From Gnetum montanum (lineage: Eukaryota; Streptophyta; Gnetopsida; Gnetales; Gnetaceae): DNA of 21,470 nucleotides. The stretch is taken from NCBI GenBank assembly GCA_015680685.1, contig MNCI01030336.1:13255-34724 (forward strand). The letters run 5' to 3'. The notes under the pieces were generated by a model. It searched no databases. It had not been told where the DNA came from and saw only the letters and a program-made list of their open reading frames with translations. Numbering within the stretch: the stretch's first letter is position 1; every line of letters starts with the position of its first letter. The translations under genes were made by a program, and so were the position numbers. Shown here one piece after another: positions 1 to 9,594 of the stretch.

Positions 1-929
1 AACTATCGTGGTTGGGATGTTGCACTATACTACACAAAACCAAAAGGCTCATAATCACATGTAGCAATGAGGTGAATAATGGGATGAGAAGTGATTGTAG
101 AGATCAAGATGTAAGATACTTAACCATGTTTATAATAGGTTCTTATCAAAAGTGTGATTAAAATGATTAGCATACCTATCTATCCAAGTTTAGACCAAGT
201 CCATACCATGAACAGTGATCTTGCATTGATGTGTTACCTCCTACCTACCACCATGATTCCACAATCACCACAAAGAATAATCATCACTCTAAAAAGAGAA
301 GAAAAGAGAAGAAGGAAGGAATGGCCTTAGTTAGAGGGGCACCCTCAAGCATGGGTAACAAGTCTTTCTAGCCTGATAACTCGTGCTTATAGTCCATTAT
401 TGTGTCTAAGGTGTGTGCTTTAAATTCCCATTCTTGTTTTCTTCTCTCTTTTTTCTTTTCTCTTTTTTTATGGGGACCACACCATGAAAATACTTTTAGC
501 TTCTTATTATTGGTCAATGGAGGAGTGATGATACATTCCAAGAGGAGTCATAAACCACATGAAGAAAGTCAAGAAGAGAACCTAACAAGTTCCCTTAAGG
601 TCACATCCTTTGCCATTCCCACTTAGTCATTCCCTCTTTCTTTAAGGTACAATGATCATTGATGAATTTTAGTTTCATAAAAGAAGAACCAAATTGTTTC
701 TATGAAAAAGACCTTTTATTCAAAGAACTAGAGGGATGAATGAGGTGGTCTCACTACTTTATACAATTACTTACCCAATAATCTTGATAGCATAGCATAA
801 AAACCCAACACATAGCGTTGACTTCAGCATCATGACTTGGTAATATTATTAACAAAAACAAAAAATACATTCATAAAGCATAAAGATAATAACTAAAGAA
901 AAGAGAAAAATGTAAAGAAAAGAAAAATA
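1..929. other. Non-coding flank with purine and pyrimidine tracts
   Basis: No coding sequence is recognisable here. A purine run lies at 291-321 and a pyrimidine run at 437-469, and the two are roughly complementary. On the minus strand the second run is A/G-only and lies downstream of the gag-like frame, so it is a candidate polypurine tract for the minus-strand element. A 74-codon plus-strand frame at 402-626 runs through the pyrimidine tract and looks accidental. The rest is AT-rich with no repeat I could match elsewhere in the window. Confidence 0.4.
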
Positions 930-1079
930 TTAAGAAATGAAAAACATGTGAAAAATCAAAACATTTTGAAAGAAATAAGAAACTGCTAAAAAATTATAAA
1001 ACAAAAAAGGTGAAAAATAATTATTAATTCTTGAACTAGGATGGAGCATCTCCCCCATGACTAATATTATGATTGCACA

Positions 1080-3795
1080 TTTAGGAGATGGACTACACAA
1101 TCCCTCCGTTATACACCACATATTGTCCATCTATCATTGTTACTGATTTAGTTCATCATGTGGTAGCACATCTAACATCAGTAAGAGTCTCATTTGGATC
1201 ATTTAGAGATATATCTTCATTTGGAATTGAAGGTATTTCCATTTTGGAGTGTCAAAATGTGTTTTCTTCTTCTTCTTAATTTTCTATTTTAATTCCCAAG
1301 TCTTCATGTTTAATATCCTTTTCTAGTGTATAATGAGAGTGTAAGATACCTACGTCTAAGTCTTCTCTTTGGTCCATTTTCTTATGTCTAGAACTAATAA
1401 GCAGATCAGTTGCTTTCATGCATCTTTGAAATAGTTTTATATTCTCATTTTCAAACCATTAGGTGTCTTCTGGTATAGTAGCTACTACTTAGATTAGTTT
1501 TTTCTCACACACTTGCTCCTAACTTTGTTGTGGGCTATGTTAGTATTTTGAATTTTTGGCCCACAACTGCATCCTTTACTATTAGTAGTAATGCATGGAT
1601 TCTTTTGTCTCTCCACAGTGATAGCTTTATTGTTGATGCCTTATGTTAGAGTGGTAATGGTTGTTGGCTTTTGCATATGATTATGAGACATTAATCCAAT
1701 GAGGAAGGTTATTGCATCAGATTAGCCTTGTACTACTTTTGATGAGTAAGTAGGTCCATAAGTGTTGTACGTATGCATGGGAACTATCCTAAAGAAAGGG
1801 AATTTCTAAGATTATGGTAGAGATCTATTAGCATTATCATTTCTATGTGTGTTTGCATCACAAGTAACATTCTCTCATTGATGTTGTGGTGCTAAACCTT
1901 CCTATGTTATTGGAGGTGACATATAGTGGATGTGAGTGTGAGAATATTGAGGATATGATGGAGGATGAGAGATGTGAGGTGGTGATCTCATATAATATGT
2001 TGCAGGATGATGATATTTGGGAGAGTGGTAGTAGTGATTTGAGGTAGAGGAAGTGGAACTATTCAAGAAAACATATTGTTGAATGTAATATTCGTATAGG
2101 TTCAACTAGTAGTAAGGGTAGTGTTGGTTTGATGATGGCCTCCCTTGCAATTTTTGGTTTTGTGGCTATGATTGATAATAGTTTTGAGTTGATAAGAAGT
2201 CCCACTAGGATAGTATAGTTGGCTATATGACTATCTATAATTACCTTGTGAGGAAGGAAATTTCCTAGGCATTTGCTTTTGTACAAACTTGGGATTCAAT
2301 GCAAAAGCCCAATACCCATGTAGATGTAACATGATTGGGCAATAGCCATTTGGATGGTCATATAGGAAGATGTCAATCCATCATCTTCTTCTATGGTTGA
2401 GTCTATACCTCTTCTTCTATAACTACTTTCCCTTTTCATTGACAAGTGTTCCTGCTTGTTTCTTGGTTCTTTCTCCTCCTTTTATTGTGATCATTTGATT
2501 CGTTTTACACTACTCTCTCCTCTATGATTTCTACACAAGTTTTAACTTTCTCATTTATCCATTCCAACATCTTATCTAGCTTTGCTTCAACCTCATTAAG
2601 AGCTACCTATTTTTCCTCATAATATATATGGACCCTCTTATTTTGAAGAGTTGGGTCCCAATTATTTTCCTCTACATTCTCTTGTTTACATAGCTCTACT
2701 TCTTCTTTTGCCACCTGCCTAATTAGCCTTTATATCTGATGGACCTTCAGTTTGTATAACTAACCTTGGGCATAAATCTCAAGGGTCTCCCTCATTTCAT
2801 TATGAAGCCCATCTATGATGTGTGGAAAAGTTTCTCTTTTTGGAAGAAATCATAGCTAGGACATCTATGTAGTAGTGAATAGTATCTATCGAAGGCCACA
2901 TCCAAGGGTTCATGATTTTCTTGCTTCCATTGTTGGATTTTTTTTCTTAGGTTAGACACTCTCACATAGGTTAGGTATTTTTCATTGAAAAGTTCTAGCA
3001 TTGTGAACCACTGATGGATGAAACTTAGTTCCAATGATCTATACCAAATTTTAGCTTCATCTATTAATATCCTAGGGAAGATCTTAAGCTTTTTCCACTT
3101 GTTTTGATATTTTGTAAGGCATAGACATCATGGAAGGCTTGTAAGTGATGTTGTGGATCAGAATTATAGCCTCCCCTCAATTTAGGAATATTGTTCATGT
3201 CAAGACATTTGATGCAAATGTCCCTTTGATGCCTTTGGGGTATTTAAAATACCTTCCTAATTTGTGTTAGGCTCCTAGTAGCCAACAAGGGTTCATCTAT
3301 ACTAGATACATCATGGTGATAATCTATATTTCTATTTGTCTGATTGTGATGATATTGTCTATGCTCATTTTGATGTCTTTGATTTTTCCCTTGGAGTCAC
3401 TTTCTATCTTTATCATGAACTCATAGTAGAGCTCTATCTCTATACCTATATTCATCTTCATCAAAACTAGATGTAGAAGAGAATGAGAAAGATGAGGAAC
3501 TGGGAGAATCATCATGGCTCCTATAGTTCTCCCCATGGTCCCTTGATTTATCTTATTTAGGTTTAGATGAGGTCCTTGTTCTTGAGGCCCTCCTTGTTCT
3601 AGGACTTACTTCATCTCCTCTAGAATTTTATACACTAATTGAATGTAATCTTTGAGTGTAGTAAGGGTCTAAATGAGCATAGGAAATCCCTACTTAAAGT
3701 TGTTCACTCCAATTTTCTTTAGTATATATCCTATTTTTTCTCCTATGAGTGCTTTCATCATGTAATGCAATCTTGATCCTATGTGAAGAAGACAT
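1080..3795 (-). pseudogene. gag: Decayed gag-like polyprotein of the minus-strand element
   Basis: The likely start is the ATG at 3795-3793, about 100 bases after the primer-binding site, giving a protein that begins MSSSHRIKIALHDES. The first 200 or so residues are charged and Ser/Arg-rich. The clearest family signal is at 3034-2813: a pattern of LRKKIQQWKQ, then FDRYYSLLHRCPSYDF, matching the alpha-helical capsid domain of Ty3/gypsy gag (retrotransposon gag family) with its typical R/H-C-P step. The C-terminal part (about 2330-1900) is low-complexity and rich in Tyr, His, Pro and Ser, as in Athila-type gag tails. A readable acidic/basic frame continues to about 1080. The frame is broken by several TAA/TAG stops and at least two frame changes. 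No clean CCHC zinc knuckle was found. It lies directly upstream of a non-coding T-rich stretch rather than of pol. Confidence 0.6.
2813..3034 (-). pseudogene. Retrotransposon gag capsid-domain fragment
   Basis: This 73-codon open stretch holds the most conserved part of the gag frame. Visible features are MLELFNEKYLTYVRVSNLRK followed by a Gln/Glu-rich helix, then the DRYYSLLHRCPSYDF segment. In plant Ty3/gypsy gag this region reads as a large residue, a basic LR..I motif, an E-rich turn and a W/F-x-R-x-K/Y..L..CP..G motif. Here the usual Gly after CP-H is lost and the usual aromatic/acidic pair is altered. The frame continues downstream after a break with a stretch resembling the last helix of the domain (IIDGLHNEMRETLEIYAQG). 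It would have formed the capsid lattice of the virus-like particle. It is unlikely to be functional now. Confidence 0.6.
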
Positions 3796-3893
3796 GATTT
3801 TACCTAATAACATGTGTGACTTAAAATATTAACATTTTCTAAGAGATAGATCATTAATACATGTATAGTGATCAGGTATAGTGTAACTAACCA

Positions 3894-3911
3894 TCCCTAG
3901 CAATGGTGCCA
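3894..3911 (-). other. Primer-binding site, tRNA-Asp type, decayed
   Basis: The minus strand reads TGGCACCATTGCTAGGGA. Tat and Athila elements commonly carry TGGCGCCGTTGCCGGGGA, complementary to the 3' end of tRNA-Asp. The differences are nearly all C-to-T or G-to-A changes within CG or CCGG contexts, as expected from methylation decay. It sits two bases inside the TG/CA-type end of the presumed 5' LTR (plus strand TGATGAG from 3913) and about 100 bases before the gag ATG, the expected geometry. Confidence 0.72.
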
Positions 3912-4011
3912 ATGATGAGTAGCAAGGTACCCCTATGCCCAACCATATGAATCACAAGCATTCATGCACAATCTGATCGAATTCCATGGACAAGACTAAT
4001 TATGCATCTAA

Positions 4012-4017
4012 TTTATT
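4012..4017 (-). terminator. Candidate LTR poly(A) signal AATAAA
   Basis: On the minus strand AATAAA occurs about 640 bases downstream of the TATA box and about 100 bases before the LTR end. This suits an R/U5 processing signal. AATAAA is common by chance in AT-rich DNA, so support is positional only. Confidence 0.3.
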
Positions 4018-4654
4018 ATGCCTTGATCATAGTTCATTGTCTTCTCACTTGGACTAGTGGTAGCTTTGTCACATATGATTTATTCTAGAGTGAGGCATAT
4101 GATTCTTGATGTTGCCTAGCCTTATGCTACTCCTAATGATAATAATGAGATTAATTAATTAAGCTAATTAACAATGGAAGGTAAAGTCTAGGCTAGCCTA
4201 CAAGCAATGAGTGTTCCTTTCTAGCTTGTCGTACATGTCCTAAACCCACATATCCACTACATTACCAAGTGCTATGTTGCTAGGCAAAATAAATAATAAT
4301 GCTACTAGGGTTACCAAGTGAATACATGTTTATGCTTGAAACTAGTTATGCTTATTTCACCAATTCATTAACATGCATGAAAACATAAATATTAACTAAG
4401 TACATGAAAGATAAATTTCATTAAAAGAAAATTTAATCTAAGTCAAAGCACTACAATGAATAAGAATTAATCTTGATCTTATTTTCATTCATGGAATGTG
4501 TCTAGGTACATTGCCACCCAAATAAGACATTGTACAACTAACTTAGATCAACATTGTGGGTACTCACTGACTATTCTCCAAGACTACAAAATAAAACTAC
4601 AAGATTTTGGCTACTTTCCTAACTAACTTATGCTTAAACTGTGTGCCTAAGTGT

Positions 4655-4666
4655 TATATTTATAGG
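4655..4666 (-). promoter_or_regulatory. LTR TATA box
   Basis: The minus strand reads CCTATAAATATA, a near-ideal plant TATA box, about 750 bases before the primer-binding site. Its position just downstream of a dyad cluster supports a retroelement U3 promoter. Confidence 0.55.
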
Positions 4667-4717
4667 TTGGCACACATCCTACAATATTGGATATTCGGCA
4701 TCTCTTCTTGGGCCCTG

Positions 4718-4749
4718 ATATTGGGTATCCAATATTAGATACCCAATAT
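4718..4749. repeat. Inverted repeat with 12 bp arms upstream of the LTR TATA box
   Basis: ATATTGGGTATC (4718-4729) and its exact complement GATACCCAATAT (4738-4749) flank an 8-base spacer. A related half-site, CAATATTGGATATTC, lies at 4682-4696. In the minus orientation the dyad ends about 50 bases upstream of the TATA box, a normal place for a proximal activator site. Confidence 0.7.
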
Positions 4750-4789
4750 TAGAGCTAGGCAAAACATAGTTCATTAGAACTGAGCATCC

Positions 4790-4826
4790 AAATTCAAAAT
4801 TTTGAATTTTTTAGTGGGTCCCACTA
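4790..4826. repeat. Two adjacent perfect palindromes
   Basis: AAATTCAAAATTTTGAATTT at 4790-4809 is a perfect 20 bp palindrome. Two bases later TAGTGGG-T-CCCACTA (4812-4826) forms a perfect 7 bp dyad around one base. With the 4718-4749 repeat they make three dyads within about 110 bp on the upstream side of the minus-strand TATA box. Confidence 0.7.
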
Positions 4827-6771
4827 GACACCTCCCTAGTTTGAGGGGTTTTAAACTTGGAAACCTCCTCTACATTAATGTTTTGATCCATTAAAATCCA
4901 TAAAAACATGTTTTAACCTTATCTCCTCATGCATCCGCATTTGGCAACATAGACCTAGCATGGATTCCATCCCCTTGGCCACCTAACCTTACCAATTTCC
5001 ATTTTTGATAGCTACCATTAACATACATGAACCCTAGACCTTGGCAAGGGGTGAGATCTTGACAAAGCTTGTCACTTTAGGCATCCACACTGGGGAAACA
5101 CTACCCAACATGGATCTAACATATACCAAGAGTGGTAATATCCATACGCATCCTCTAGTGCTCACCAAGCCCTAATCTAACCCCAAGGTAGTCCCCACAT
5201 AGCCTTAAGTTCATATGGTCACCCTCAGCAACCTTGAAACCTTGTTGAACCCAAAAAAAGAGTGCCCAAAAGTTTTAAATTTGGTTCATCCAAGTTGAGG
5301 GGATGTCCATCCATGTTTCCCAACATGAATCTAGTGTGGATGGATGGAGGGATGACCAAAATTACCAAAATTGATAACCTAGTTAACATATTTTGAGTCT
5401 AACACCTTTTATTAGCTTCCAATAACATAGATTGGGCAAAAAAAACTTCTTTTTGAAATCTAAACATACTCTCCACACTAGTGAACCCTCCATCCACACT
5501 ACCTAGCATTGATGCCCTTGGGATATTTAAAAAATAACTTACCATAATCTTAAACATCCATAAAGTTCACTTCAATAGCCTAGATACCCTTCCTTAGACT
5601 CTAGTAGTGGACAATTGCCAATATTTGAGCTAATTTTCACATATGAACCTATCTTTACCTTAGTGAATCCTCCATCAACATTTCCCATTGTGGGTTCCCT
5701 AGGGATATGCAAACAATCTATGTTATAGCTAGAAATAGCCTTAAAACTTCCCTTAGTGGCCTTCCAACTTTGCTAGACCCTTCCAAAACCTTCAAACACC
5801 TTGAAATTAATCAAAAATGACAAAAATCTATCATCCCCCCTCATCCACTCTAGGGTCATACTACCCAACATGTATAAAAGGGGGGATGACTACATGAGGC
5901 ACCAAGGAGTCTTTGAATGGGTGGATTTTGACACTAAACCTTAACCCTTAACCCCTATAGTCTTGACAACTTCAAAGCCCTATCAAATCCTTTCAAAAGT
6001 TGTTAAAAACTTGAATCCAAATTGATCCATAATGGAAGGGGATTTCATCCATGCTACCCAGTGTGGATGAATGGGGGTATAGCTAAAACTCTCAAGATTT
6101 GCATGAAAATTGACATATGTTAACTTTCTTACTCTCTCAAAGACTCTAGTAGCACCTAATAAAACCAACTCTATTTCATGATCATCCTTTCTCCCACACT
6201 ACCCAACATGGATCCAGTTTGGATATTGAGGGGGAGATCCCTAGGAAGTCCATAAACACCTTGAAATGATACCAAATGGCCTTGCATGCATCCTAGAACC
6301 CTGTTAGCACCTCCCATAGCCCTCAAACTTCCCAAAATTGATCAAAAACTATGAGAGAATGACCTTCTAGAATTCTCCATGTTGTGTCCATGCTAACTAG
6401 CATGGATCTAGCATGGATCAAGAGGGATAAGTCCAAAAACCATTTAAAAAGCTTTAAAACTACCAAATTTTAATCTTAGACTTTGACCATTAACATTGGA
6501 AACCTTGGAGATATGCATGCATGAGTAAAAATGATCAACAAAAAGCCAAAAATTGATACCCTTTTCTCCTTCATGTTGTCTTGTGTAGACCCATCATGGA
6601 TCCAAGGGAGTAACCTCCAAAAGCACTTAGAAGCCCTTAAAACTACCAAACTTTTACCTCAAATCCTAGCCCTTGACATTGGCAATTCTAGGAGTTGACA
6701 TGCATGGTTGATTTATTGTCAAATAGGCCTAGAAATAACATTTTTGGTCTCTCCATGCTAGGGAAGGCCTA

Positions 6772-6793
6772 ATCCATGCTGATTAGCATGGAT
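6772..6793. repeat. Dyad core of an array unit, 9 bp arms
   Basis: ATCCATGCT and AGCATGGAT flank a 4-base GATT spacer. A similar dyad, TCCATGCTA-AC-TAGCATGGA, is at 6387-6406. Confidence 0.75.
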
Positions 6794-7479
6794 GGACTGC
6801 CCTTCAACTTTTGACAGCAAATCAACATACCCAGAGACTAGAAACCTACACCAGTAGAGCTTAGAACCCAAGTATCCTTGATTTGACACTTGTCTAATCC
6901 TGTTTTAGCCTCAAAACATATCATGGCCCCTCATCCATGCCATCCAACATGGATAAAGGGGGCGGGTGGAGAGGAGGAGGCATAAGCATGCATGACCCCA
7001 AACTACCTTCAAACATAGTCAAAATTGATCAAAAATCCTAGAATGCATTGTTTCTAGTTTTAGAAGCCTAAGACCTTGGTTAGTTTGCTTTCAAAACCAT
7101 CCTAGGATCAAAAAGCAAAATAAACCCTATTCATCCATGCTAACCAATGTGGATACTAGTTCCAGCTTGCTTTAATATTCAAAACCCCTGTAAAATGATC
7201 TCAAAACCTAGTTTGGGAGTGCACAAGTACAAAAACTTGATCCCAGCTACAAATCCAACCCTGTTATTATAGTCTAGATCTAGATTATCCATGCTAAGCC
7301 CCCTTTCATCCATGATGGCTAGTGTGGAAATACAAGGATATAACTTTAAACCCTTCTTTTTTGCCATTTTTGACCTCCAAAATGATCAATTTTGACAAAT
7401 CTCGCCCTACACTGACCTGGAAAGACCCTTGAATCTTAATTGTAATCCTTTGGATGTCATGCAATCCATTTTCATCAGT

Positions 7480-7512
7480 ATCCATGCTAGGTCCACGTTG
7501 GCTAGCATGGAT
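7480..7512. repeat. Dyad core of an array unit, 11 bp arms
   Basis: ATCCATGCTAG and CTAGCATGGAT are exact complements separated by 11 bases. At 7678-7691 another unit has a perfect 14 bp palindrome, ATGCTAGCTAGCAT. The same dyad persisting in different units, while the rest of the unit drifts, is notable. Confidence 0.75.
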
Positions 7513-7799
7513 TGTAGATCTAGGGTTCAATAGGTATTTCCAAGGGTTGAAAATAATGCCATACTAGCCTATTCACTTCACTATGCTAACATGCAACTAA
7601 CTAGAAGTCAAAAACTACTTAAAATGAGGCTAAAAAATCACCTAGATTTCCCATCCACATTGGGGGTCCCTACATTCATGCTAGCTAGCATAGATCCAAC
7701 ATGGGTCCAATGTGGATGCCCCAAAAACCATGTTGTTTTAGCTCAAACAACCTCAAAATAACACTGATTAATGTCTAAACTTACCTATGACCATTGTAG

Positions 7800-8340
7800 C
7801 CTAAAACCATGATCCACTCAGGCCTAAAACTAGAAAAATCTAACCCTTTTTATCATATTTTGGACAATATTCACCATATGTATCACACCTTGCCTTATTT
7901 GGCATTGTTTCATCATATTATGACCTATTTTGATAATTGTTTCATTGATGACTTTATTTGGCCTCAATACTACTTCTATCTCAATGTGTTTGCCTTTATT
8001 TTCTACATTATAGCCCTATATAGTCTTGTTTAGCCTTTGATTAATATTGAATGGTGGGGTTTGACCTTCCCTAACCACCAATTGGCACCATGTTACTATG
8101 GCCCAATATGACCTTAAACTGACAAGCCTATAACCTTAGTTGACCTTGTTCTACTTTGTTATGCTTCAACTTCTTTCAGCCTTATTTAGCCTTTTCTTGA
8201 CCTTTGTTTAGCCTTCATTTCATTTTTCATTTTCTATCTCTTATAGCCTTATATGGTCTTATTCACCTTTTGTTTACATTTTATAGCATGGATTTGCATA
8301 ATTTTATAACATTGTGACATTATTTGCTCATCTTTACTCA
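7800..8340. other. CCTT/GCC-rich low-complexity DNA
   Basis: Short motifs such as GCCTTATTTGGC, TAGCCTTATTTAGCC and GACCTTGTT recur irregularly with T-rich filler. A 74-codon plus-strand frame at 7809-8033, rich in Phe, Tyr, His and Ile, is explained by this composition and matches no family I know. No gag or protease is visible, although this is where the plus-strand pol element should carry them. Confidence 0.4.
8083..8102 (+). other. Possible primer-binding site of the plus-strand element
   Basis: TGGCACC followed by GTTACTATGG resembles the tRNA-Asp-type site TGGCGCCGTTGCCGGGGA with a 2-base insertion and CG/CCGG decay. It is preceded by ACCACCA, a possible LTR end. The match is weaker than at 3894-3911. 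If real, only about 270 bases separate it from the pol frame, so gag and protease would have been deleted. Confidence 0.3.
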
Positions 8341-8699
8341 AGTGTTACTTAATGTGCTTATGGTTGACATGTAGGACGAAAGTATGTATACCTAGGAATA
8401 GATTAGTTTTCCTTTGAGCCTAAGTGGACCTTACAATGATGTAGAACAATGTATTGACACTGATTGCCTATATCTTGAGCCTGAGAGTCTTGTTGACCAC
8501 ATATCCTTGATAGAGAAGCCTCTGGAATGACATGAAAACCTAGTTAAAACCCTTGACCTAGAGGCTGATGACATTATTGAAGACTCTCTAGTTGAAGTTC
8601 TTGTCATGACACACAATGGTAAGGAAAAAACCCTAAAACTAAGTTCCTCACTAGAACCTCAATAGGCTTAAGACATCACCAAGGTCCTACAAGACAACA

Positions 8700-9590
8700 T
8701 TAAGGTATTTTCCTAGTTATATGAAGATATGTCATGTCTAAATCCACACTTAGTGCAACACAACATCATACTTGATCCTAGCATAAGATCATTTAAGTAA
8801 AATTTTCACAAGATTAGACTTGATTTGGCCCAGGTAGCAAAACTCTACCAAGGTGGTTTCATTAGAATTGTCGACTATGCAGAATGGGTGCCCACCATAG
8901 TGGTAGTTGCTAAGAAGAATGGGACTATTTGTATTTGCATCAATTTTCAAGACCTAAATAAGGCAACCTTCAAGGATGAATTTCCTTTGCGTAGCATTGA
9001 TCAATTTATTAATACCATAGATAGGCATGCCTTATTGTCATTTATCGATTAGTTCTCGGGATATAACTAGATTAGGATCAACATAGAACATTAACTTAGC
9101 ATTACCTTCATGACCCCTTAGGGTACCTTTTGCTATACCATGATGTCCTTTGGCCTTTAAAACATAGGAGCAACCTACTAATAAGCCATGATGTATATCT
9201 TTAGCAATTACATTCTAGGTTTTCTCAATGATCACGTAGATGTTATAGCTATTAAGTCCAAGATGGCCAACAACCATGCACATGACCTAGACCTCGTACG
9301 CAAACGATGCCAGAAGTATGAGCTTAGACTTAATCCTAAGAAGTGTGTCTTTAGTGTTAAGACTAGTAAGATGCTTGGTTTTGTGGTATCTAAAGTAGGG
9401 ATACATGTCAATCTTAATAAGGTTAAGGTCATATCCAACTTAGTAGTGCCAACTAACCTTAAGGAGCTTCAAGGATTGCAAAGTAGTTTACAATTTATTT
9501 GTAGGTTTATCCCTAGGTTTACGAATAAGTTACAACCCATGCAATACTTTCTTAAAAAAGGGGTTCACTATGAGTGGATGGCTTAATGCC
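8700..9590 (+). pseudogene. Reverse transcriptase domain (Tat pol)
   Basis: The domain copies element RNA into DNA. Motifs appear in order: IVVVAKKNGTICICINFQDL at about 8895-8955 (usually VPKKDG..R.C.D.RDLN), FPLRSIDQF, LLSFID-stop-FSGYN-stop-I near 9040-9074, TP-stop-GTFCYTMMSFGL near 9113-9158, then FLND near 9222-9233 where active enzymes have Y/F-V-D-D. The first Asp of that catalytic pair is Asn here. The palm/connection part follows: RCQKYELRLNPKKCVF, LGFVVSKVGIHVNLNKV, then LKELQGLQSSLQFICRFIPR. Stops replace conserved Gln codons in the FSGYNQ and TPxGTF motifs. Identification is secure. The defects are direct observations. Confidence 0.88.
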
Positions 9591-9594
9591 AAGA

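Larger units (their letters stand above)
1..4830 (-). mobile_element. Decayed LTR retrotransposon remnant with gag but no visible pol
   Basis: Reading right to left, the parts come in LTR-retrotransposon order: dyad-rich promoter DNA (4826-4718), TATA box (4666-4655), poly(A)-type signal (4017-4012), primer-binding site (3911-3894), a gag-like frame starting at 3795, a GGGGGAG motif near 1050, and a purine tract at 469-437. Protease, RT, RNase H and integrase motifs were looked for between gag and the purine tract and not found. This suggests a non-autonomous derivative or an internally deleted copy. No second LTR was recognised inside the window, so the left boundary is unknown and probably beyond base 1. 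The right boundary (start of U3) is also uncertain and could lie inside the repeat array. The primer-binding site type is shared by Tat and Athila elements, so the lineage is left open. Confidence 0.6.
3913..4830 (-). mobile_element. 5' LTR portion (U3 promoter, R, U5) of the minus-strand element
   Basis: The segment lies immediately upstream (minus strand) of the primer-binding site and begins on the plus strand with TG at 3913, complementary to a CA LTR end. It contains a strong TATA box at 4666-4655, implying transcription start near 4630, and AATAAA at 4017-4012 as a possible poly(A) signal. Upstream of the TATA box is a cluster of three inverted repeats. R plus U5 would then be about 0.7 kb, long but within the range of Tat and Athila LTRs. 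The outer LTR edge was not located, because no second copy was found for comparison. Confidence 0.5.
4960..7750. repeat. Diverged tandem array, about 185 bp period, with dyad cores
   Basis: A recurring block combines a core like CATCCATGCTACCCAACATG followed by GAT, a G-rich segment such as AAGGGGGGATGAC, a CCTTNAAAACTACCAAA segment, and an A-rich AAAATTGATCAAAAA segment before the next core. Cores occur near 5082, 5308, 5486, 5660, 5830, 6047, 6190, 6380, 6580, 6765, 6933, 7133, 7300, 7485 and 7673, so spacing runs from about 145 to 225 and averages about 185 bases. Copies are strongly diverged by point changes and small indels, so this is an old array. Tandem repeats are known inside LTRs and untranslated regions of Tat-type elements, and this array lies between two outward-facing element remnants. 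Alternatively it is an independent satellite. No coding sequence is seen; the short open frames within it follow the repeats. Confidence 0.7.

Noticed and set aside
1-400. 3' LTR of the minus-strand element inside the window
   Set aside because: No similarity to 3913-4830 could be seen in this stretch, so no LTR copy is claimed.
402-626. 74-codon plus-strand frame with a hydrophobic start
   Set aside because: The hydrophobic part is encoded by the T/C tract at 437-469. No family resemblance, and it lies in a retroelement flank.
5873-5880. TATAAAAG box on the plus strand
   Set aside because: It is one variant of the G-rich segment of the about 185 bp unit (other units have GGATAAAGGGGG), so it is not a specific promoter.
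7809-8033. 74-codon plus-strand frame rich in Phe, Tyr and His
   Set aside because: Explained by T-rich low-complexity DNA. It does not resemble gag, protease or env.
9232-9438. Minus-strand 68-codon frame
   Set aside because: Antisense shadow of the Tat RT, which has clear motif support on the plus strand.
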